This document shows, one piece after another, positions 20,401-29,400 of a stretch of 64,000 bases of DNA; position 1 is the stretch's first letter, and every line of letters starts with the position of its first letter. Below the pieces are notes generated by a model. The model saw only the letters and a list, made by a program, of their open reading frames with translations. It had not been told where the DNA came from and did not search any database. The position numbers and the translations under genes are program-made. The stretch spans positions 62,001 to 126,000 of the forward strand of contig JBAMJV010001335.1 of assembly GCA_037951105.1 (NCBI GenBank). Direction: 5' to 3'. The stretch is from Echinarachnius parma (Eukaryota > Echinodermata > Echinoidea > Clypeasteroida > Echinarachniidae).

Positions 20401-23400
20401 TTAGCTGACGGTGGTTGCAGTTGTGGATTTCAGGAAGTGAAAGTTTCTCTTCTAGCTCCTCCCTCTCCCTCAGAGCTATATTAGTGTCTTTTCGCAATGC
20501 GACGGAGTACTGAATACGCGGGATGTAAATCAGCTGTGACCGTCTCCGTACTCTGGCTACCGTCGTGATCTATTTGCAGTTTCGCAGTGAAGAATACGCG
20601 GAACGTCTCCTTGCTCGAGTGGCCAAGCGTGCTCATTGGCTGACCCCACTGACCTCTGGCTGACCCATTGAAGTAGGGCTTAACACACCGCTCCGTAGTC
20701 GCTGTACACACGACGCTATTTCGGCCAACTACCGTCGTAGGTTTGGACGCTACGCGGAAATTTTCGGTCTGAGTGCGACCCCCCGCTAAGATTAGCGTTG
20801 TAGAAGGGCCGCATCGCCGGTTGCGAAAACAGCCTATTGTCCACGAGCGTAAGAGGAGCGGCCTGTTCTGCCGTCCCAAGGAAAAAGGCAGTATCTACAC
20901 GATTCAGCATTTTCTAGAAACTGAGATATTGACCCTTTTGTGTTTTTGCCACAGCCGCTCGGAAATAATAAACTTGTGAAGATAACTTCAGTGTGTGATT
21001 AAAGGCTATATAGGGGTCTATTTTTCTTCATACATGAACAATTGAATTTTTCGTTTAATTTTGAGATTTTCATGAAAATGTAGATACTTTGGGAAAATCC
21101 TTGGTTCGTAACCGATTTCCCCAAGGAAAAAAGCAGTATCTACATAGAAATTCGGAGGGTGTTGAATTATGCCTTACGTTATGGATAAACCAATCGAAAA
21201 TGTTTCGGCATATATTCTGTATGTACTATTAACATACTTTAAAGGGAAAAAAGTTTGACTAATTAAAAAGCGCACTCTCTAGGCGAGTCACACTTTTCTT
21301 AAAAAAGGGACTTATTGGCCCATATTTCCGCAATGAAAGGAAATACGAAGCATGAATTGTATTCATTAACCACGCAAAAATGATTGTTTATACATTTGTT
21401 ATGAAAGTGTATGAGTTAAAGTGAAAACAAAACTTTGTTGATAAAGAGCGCCCTCTCTTATCAAGTCTGAAGTTACTTTAAATATGGAATAATGCATGTT
21501 ACAGTCTGTGCATTGTGTGAATGTGGCAGAGGTACACGCACTTTCATGCATACTTGAATAGCCTTTGTCACAAACTCTGCGCTTTATAGAAGAATGTTGG
21601 TCGTATTGCAAAATGCACTTATATGTTAAATTTGCTTCAATGTTTTGTGCTTCACAATTCATATAAGTAATGAAATTTGTTTATACAAGATATAACTATT
21701 ATAAATGCGCATTATTCATATTTTCTGCTTATAAATAATTTGTTTGTCTTGTGGCGAGACTAGCTGTGTAGATACTGCTTTTTTCCTTGGGGAAAGTGGA
21801 GGTTGACTGTAGATACTGCGTTTGAGGGTTGGGAAAAAATGGTGTTCCCAATTTTTTTTCAGAAAACTGAATGTATCACATGAAAGAGCATTGTTTATTG
21901 AGTATTTTTCTGCAAAAAAGTGAAAATCAACCAAAATGTCAGATACTGCGTTTTTCCTTGGGAGGGCAGTGTTGGGGTACTGATCTTGGTCCATTTGGAT
22001 AAACACTGCGCTATAGCGTTTTGGGTGATGTTGAGTTTGGTGGCATTTTAGAGGTGGATTTGATTCTTTTCTGGTATGATTGGTTTCTTAGATTGCATGA
22101 GCTCTTTCTCTAAATCAAAGTTGTTGCAGGCTTCAATATCCTTGAAATTTATGGTGTACAGTATATATCTCGCATTTCAGAAATTGGCGGGAGCTACAAC
22201 AAAATGCGTACGTAAGATGCTGTGTCGTGTTACTCAAAGTTTACTTCAATTTGCAATGTATTACAGTATAGCAAAATGCCCACGTAGAAAGTTGACCAGA
22301 ACAGAGATGTCGATATTTCAATCTATTTGGCAAATAAAATACAAAAGTAAAACATCAATTTACATTCTATACATTATAACAGGGACCGCGGAGAAGCAGC
22401 ATATGCCTTTGTTTGAGGCCCCAATACAGCAAATTCAATTAACAATTAAAATAATGACATGCAAACATATTGTAAATCACATTATTTTTAATCTAAAAAA
22501 AAATGTTTAGTGCTGCCTAATATTTGCAATACAAAAGGACCAATGTACTAAAATGTAAGTCAAATGGAGTCTTGACTTTCCACCCTATCCGGATCTTTTT
22601 TAAGGCAACAAATGAGAAGTAATACAACTTTTTTTGAAGTTTAATGATTATTTGAGAACGTATATTGTTATGATTTTGTTGTTTTGTTTGTTTTGTATGA
22701 CTAGGACGGAGTAAAGCCCATGTGGGAAGATGACCTCAACAAAGACGGTGGAAGGTGGCTCATCGGATTCGACAGAAAATCAAAACCACAGGACATCGAT
22801 AGGTGTTGGTTAGAAACGGTAAGTTGTCCGTAGTTATTAATTTTAAAAGATTTTAAATGGTACCTATATAGTAGCGACGTATTGATGTCATATTATTTTG
22901 TTAGTGCATACTTTATAGTTCTAAACAATTTTCCCTTTGATTTAGGCTTTTGGTACTGGGTTGAAGCGGGACGATTGCCTTCATAGCAACTGCCATGTAA
23001 CAAATGTCTTGCTTGCTTGCCTGGTATTGATTAGAACCTTTACCCATGGCAATGAATAGCTGTGAGGTCACAATTCAGCACTCTTTGATTGAGGATGAAA
23101 TATCCTTGGAACTGATCTCTTTAGGCGACTAGGCATTGATAAAAAAACTATTGGCTTTGCTGGGCCAGTACAACATTTTCTCTCCCAAATTTTGGTGGCC
23201 CAAAGCAAAAATGTAATGGTGCAAAAACTCATTTCATTTATCAACAATAATAATAGTAATAATAGACCAACATTTATATTGTGCCATCATTCTAGAAATC
23301 AACTGACCAGTGACTACCATTTGACATCCCACTTCCTTATTAATGTTAACTGCCGTTATGGATAAAGGTCATTATAAAAGGTGACAATTTTGTCAGTTTA

Positions 23401-26400
23401 AGAGTCTAGTTGCCTGATCGCTTGGACACCAAAACATTCATGACTTCAGTAAATTTGTACTTGGCCAAAGTTAACTTTTAATGGCCCCGGGCTAGATTTG
23501 TTGCAAACTCTTCATTATGCAGTGCTCGAAATTAGCATAGGCCCGCTGGCCCGGGGCCACTAAAAATTAGCTCCGAGCCACCAAATTTCATTGATCCTAA
23601 ATTCTACTGGACCGTTCGGGCAACCAAATTTAACAGAATTTGTTATGTTTTTCTTTGTTTGGGGGCACCAGATTAAGGTTTCGGGCCACTCAAAGTTGAA
23701 CAATCTTGTTTTACTTGCCCGACTGGGCCACAAGGCAAAAAGGTTCATTTCTAGCATTGCATTATGCCTATTTAAGTAAATGCTACTTGCCTAAGTACTA
23801 TCTATCATTCATTTATTCTTCTAAAAGATATGCTTTGTATGGTCAGAGTTAAAGTTAAAGACCTTCCCGTGCCAATGTTAGCACATAAGGCGGCGCCTAT
23901 CTCCGATTCATTAGCCCTAGGCCACACGTCTACTAAATGTAGCAAGAGCTACAGAAGGGGGCTAGTCCTCTGGTAACTCGTGTGATTAACTTTCCCTTCT
24001 CCATTCTATAAATGCCGAGTGCCTGGTTAGAAGGCAGAGGGTACCATTTTTAAAGTCTTTGGTATGACCCGGTATGGGTTCGAACCCGAGACCTCCCGTG
24101 CATGAGGCGGACAGTCTAACCACTAAGCCACCATGCTTGGTTAGAGAGAGCATTCAAAATCATTTTGATTTAGGGAACAGTGCTTTGGTCAACATCAGCA
24201 ATAAGGGAACCACAATTGCAGAGTTGACCTAGATAAGAACTTCTAGCTCAGTACAAAATTTACTTGTTTCAAAGGCCCCAACATTTCTGTTGACTCTGCC
24301 AAAATTTCTCTAATTTTTCCCAAAGTAGAGACGATTGTTTGTAATTTACAGATGGTCATATGTGGGGAGAAAGAAGCTGTCCATAAAACATAGTAACTAG
24401 ACTAGTTTATGTGCACTACATAACACAGCGCCAGTGTATAATTCTTGCAGTGTGCGAGGTGTTCGTTTGCCATAATTATGGCACTGAATATGAACTACCT
24501 TCAACAGCTTTACATTAATTATTTGTCTTGATTTCATTTTAATTTTAATTTTTGTCGTTGATTAGATGCTTCTGATGGTTGGGGAGTCATTTGACGATGA
24601 TTCGGACCTGGTGAATGGTGCTGTAGTGAACATCAGGAATAAGGGAAACAAGATCGCCATGTGGACGGGCAGCTGGAAGAAAGAGGAGTCAATAGTCAAT
24701 ATAGGGTAAGTCAAGCCTTGGCCTAGGCCTAACCCTAACCCTAACCCTACACTAACTTTCAATAGTCAATATAGGGTAAGTCAAACCTCCAAACTAACTT
24801 TCAATAGTCAACATAGGGTAAGTCAAACCTCCAAACTAACATTCAATAGTCAATATAGGATAGGTCAAACCTCCACACTAACTTTCAATAGTCAATATAG
24901 GGTAAGTCAAACCTCCAAACTAACTTTCAGTAGTCAATATAGGGTAGGTCAAACCTCCACACTAACTTTCAATAGTCAATATAGGGTAAGTCAATCCTCC
25001 AAACTAACTTTCAATAGTCAATATAGGGTACGTCAAACCTCCAAACTAACTTTCAATAGTCAATATAGGGTAAGTCAAATCTCCACTCTAACTTTCAATA
25101 GTCAATATAGGGTGAGTCAAACCTCCACACTAACTTTCAATAGTCAATATAGGGTAAGTCAATCCTCCACACTAACATTCAATAGTCAATATAGGGTAAG
25201 TCAAACCTCCAAACTAACTTTCAATAGTCAATATAGGATGAGTCAAACCTCCACACTAACTTTCAATAGTCAATATAGGGTAAGTCAATCCTCCAAACTA
25301 ACATTCAATAGTCAATATAGGGTAGGTCAAACCTCCAAACTAACTTTCAATAGTCAATATAGGGTAAGTCAAAACTCCAAACTAACTTTCAATAGTCAAT
25401 ATAGGGTAAGTCAAACCTCCAAACTAACTTTCAATAGTCAATATAGGGTAGGTCAAACCTCCAAACTAACATTCAATAGTCAATATAGGGTGAGTCAAAC
25501 CTCCACACTAACATTCAATAGTCAATATAGGGTAAGTCAAACCTCCAAACTAACTTCCAATAGTCAATATATGGTGAGTCAAACCTCCAAACTAACTTTC
25601 AATAGTCAAATCCTCCACACTAACTTTCAATAGTCAATATAGGGTAAGTCAATCCTCCACACTAACTTTCAATAGTCAATATAGGGTGAGTCAAACCTCC
25701 ACACTAACATTCAATAGTCAATATAGGGTAAGTCAAACCTCCAAACTAACTTCCAATAGTCAATATATGGTGAGTCAAACCTCCAAACTAACTTTCAATA
25801 GTCAAATCCTCCACACTAACTTTCAATAGTCAATATAGGGTAAGTCAATCCTCCACACTAACTTTCAATAGTCAATATAGGGTGAGTCAAACCTCCAAAC
25901 TAACTTTCAATAGTCAATATAGGGTAAGTCAAACCTCCAAACTAACATTCAATAGTCAATATAAGGAAAGTCAAACCTCCAAACTAACTTTCAATAGTCA
26001 ATATAGGGTGAGTCAAACCTCCAAACTAACTTTCAATAGTCAATATAGGGTAAGTCAAACCTCCAAACTAACATTCAATAGTCAATATAGGGTAAGTCAA
26101 ACCTCCAAACTAACATTCAATAGTCAATATAGGGTGAGTCAAGCCTCTACACTAACTTTCAATAGTCAATATAGGGTGAGTCAAACCTCCAAACTTACTT
26201 TCAATAGTCAATATAGGGAAAGTCAATCCTCCACACTAACTTTCAATAGTCAATATAGGGTACGTCAAACCTCCAAACTAACTTTCAATAGTCAATATAG
26301 GGTAAGTCAAATCTCCACTCTAACTTTCAATAGTCAATATAGGGTGAGTCAAACCTCCACACTAACTTTCAATAGTCAATATAGGGTAAGTCAATCCTCC

Positions 26401-29400
26401 ACACTAACTTTCAATAGTCAATATAGGGTAAGTCAATCCTCCAAACTAACATTCAATAGTCAATATAGGGTGAGTCAAACCTCCAAACTAACATTCAATA
26501 GTCAATACAGGGTAAGTCAATCCTCCACACTAACTTTCAATAGTCAATATAGGGTAAGTCAAACCTCCAAACTAACTTTCAATAGTCAATACAGGGTAAG
26601 TCAAACCTCCACACTAACTTTCAATAGTCAATATAGGGTGAGTCAAACCTCCAAACTAACTTTCAATAGTCAATATAGGGTAAGTCAAACCTCCAAACTA
26701 ACTTTCAATAGTCAATATAGGGTGAGTCAAACCTCCACACTAACTTTCAATAGTCAATATAGGGTCAGTCAAACCTCCAAACTAACTTTCAATAGTCAAT
26801 ATAGGGTAAGTCAATCCTCCACACTAACTTTCAATAGTCAATATAGGGAAAGTCAAACCTCCAAACTAACTTTCAATAGTCAATATAGGGTGAGTCAATC
26901 CTCCACACTAACATTCAATAGTCAATATAGGGTAAGTCAAACCTCCAAACTAACTTTCAATAGTCAATATAGGGTGAGTCAAACCTCCACACTAACTTTC
27001 AATAGTCAATATAGGGTGAGTCAAACCTCCAAACTAACTTTCAATAGTCAATACAGGGTGAGTCAAACCTCCAAACTAAATTTCAATAGTCAATATAGGG
27101 TAAGTCAAACCTCCAAACTTACTTTCAATAGTCAATATAGGGTAAGTCAATCCTCCACACTAACTTTCAATAGTCAATATAGGGTAAGTCAAACCTCCAA
27201 ACTAACCTTCTATAGTCAATATAGGGTGAGTTAAACCTCCAAACTAACTTTCAATAGTCAATATAGGGTAAGTCAAACCTCCAAACTAACTTTCAATAGT
27301 CAATGTAGGGTGAGTTAAACCTCCAAACTAACATTCAATAGTCAATATAGGGTGAGTCAAACCTACAAACTAACTTTCAATAGTCAATATAGGGTGAGTC
27401 AAACCTCCAAACTAACATTCAATAGTCAATATAGGGTAAGTCAAACCTCCACACTAACTTTCAATATAGTCAATATAGGGTAAGTCAAGCCTCTACACTA
27501 ACTTTCAATAGTCAATATAGGGTAAGTCAAGCCTAGGCCTAGGCCTTACCCTCACCCTAACCCTTACCCTACACTAACTTTCAATAGTCAATATAGGGTG
27601 AGTCAAACCTCCACACTAACTTTCAATAGTCAATATAGGGTCAGTCAAACCTCCAAACTAACTTTCAATAGTCAATATAGGGTAAGTCAATCCTCCACAC
27701 TAACTTTCAATAGTCAATATAGGGAAAGTCAAACCTCCAAACTAACTTTCAATAGTCAATATAGGGTGAGTCAATCCTCCACACTAACATTCAATAGTCA
27801 ATATAGGGTAAGTCAAACCTCCAAACTAACTTTCAATAGTCAATATAGGGTGAGTCAAACCTCCACACTAACTTTCAATAGTCAATATAGGGTGAGTCAA
27901 ACCTCCAAACTAACTTTCAATAGTCAATACAGGGTGAGTCAAACCTCCAAACTAAATTTCAATAGTCAATATAGGGTAAGTCAAACCTCCAAACTTACTT
28001 TCAATAGTCAATATAGGGTAAGTCAATCCTCCACACTAACTTTCAATAGTCAATATAGGGTAAGTCAAACCTCCAAACTAACCTTCTATAGTCAATATAG
28101 GGTGAGTTAAACCTCCAAACTAACTTTCAATAGTCAATATAGGGTAAGTCAAACCTCCAAACTAACTTTCAATAGTCAATGTAGGGTGAGTTAAACCTCC
28201 AAACTAACATTCAATAGTCAATATAGGGTGAGTCAAACCTACAAACTAACTTTCAATAGTCAATATAGGGTGAGTCAAACCTCCAAACTAACATTCAATA
28301 GTCAATATAGGGTAAGTCAAACCTCCACACTAACTTTCAATATAGTCAATATAGGGTAAGTCAAGCCTCTACACTAACTTTCAATAGTCAATATAGGGTA
28401 AGTCAAGCCTAGGCCTAGGCCTTACCCTCACCCTAACCCTTACCCTACACTAACTTTCAATAGTCAATATAGGGTGAGTTAAGACTCCACACTAACTTTC
28501 AAATATCAATATAGGGTGAGTCAAACCTCCAAACTAACTTTCAATAGTCAATATAGGGTGAGTCAAACCTCCACACTAACTTTCAATAGTCAATATAGGG
28601 TGAGTCAAACCTTCAAACTAACTTTCAATAGTCAATATAGGGTAAGTCAAAGCTCCACACTAACATTCAATAGTCAATATAGGGTAAGTCAATACTCCAC
28701 ACTAACTTTCAATAGTCAATATTATAGGGTAAGTCAAACCTCCAAACTAACATTCAATAGTCAATGTAGGGTGAGTCAAACCTCCAAACTAACTTTCAAT
28801 AGTCAATATAGGGTAAGTCAAACCTCCAAACTAACTTTCAATAGTCAGGGTGAGTCAAACCTCCACACTAACATTCAATAGTCAATATAGGGTAAGTCAA
28901 TCCTCCACACTAACTTTCAATAGTCTATATAGGGTGAGTCAAACCTCCAAACTAACTTTCAATAGTCAATATAGGGTAAGTCAAACCTCCACACTAACAT
29001 TCAATAGTCAATATAGGGTAAGTCAAACCTCCAAACTAACTTTCAATAGTCAATATAGGGTAAGTCAAACCTCCACACTAACATTCAATAGTCAATATAG
29101 GGTAAGTCAAACCTCCAAACTAACTTTCAATAGTCAATATAGGGTAAGTCAAACCTCCAAACTAACTTTCAATAGTCAGGGTGAGTCAAACCTCCACACT
29201 AACATTCAATAGTCAATATAGGGTAAGTCAAGCCTAGGCCTAGGCCTTACCCTCACCCTAACCCTTACCCTACACTAACTTTCAATAGTCAATATAGGGT
29301 GAGTTAAGACTCCACACTAACTTTCAAATATCAATATAGGGTGAGTCAAACCTCCACACTAACTTTCAATAGTCAATATAGGGTAGGTCAAACCTCCAAA

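Noticed and set aside
20481-20979. Overlapping frames of 60-130 codons on both strands
   Set aside because: GC-rich repeat segment with frames on both strands, no homology signal, adjacent to LINE debris.
24060-24138. Functional tRNA gene on the minus strand
   Set aside because: A and B boxes are present but the acceptor stem does not pair and the sequence continues into a SINE body.
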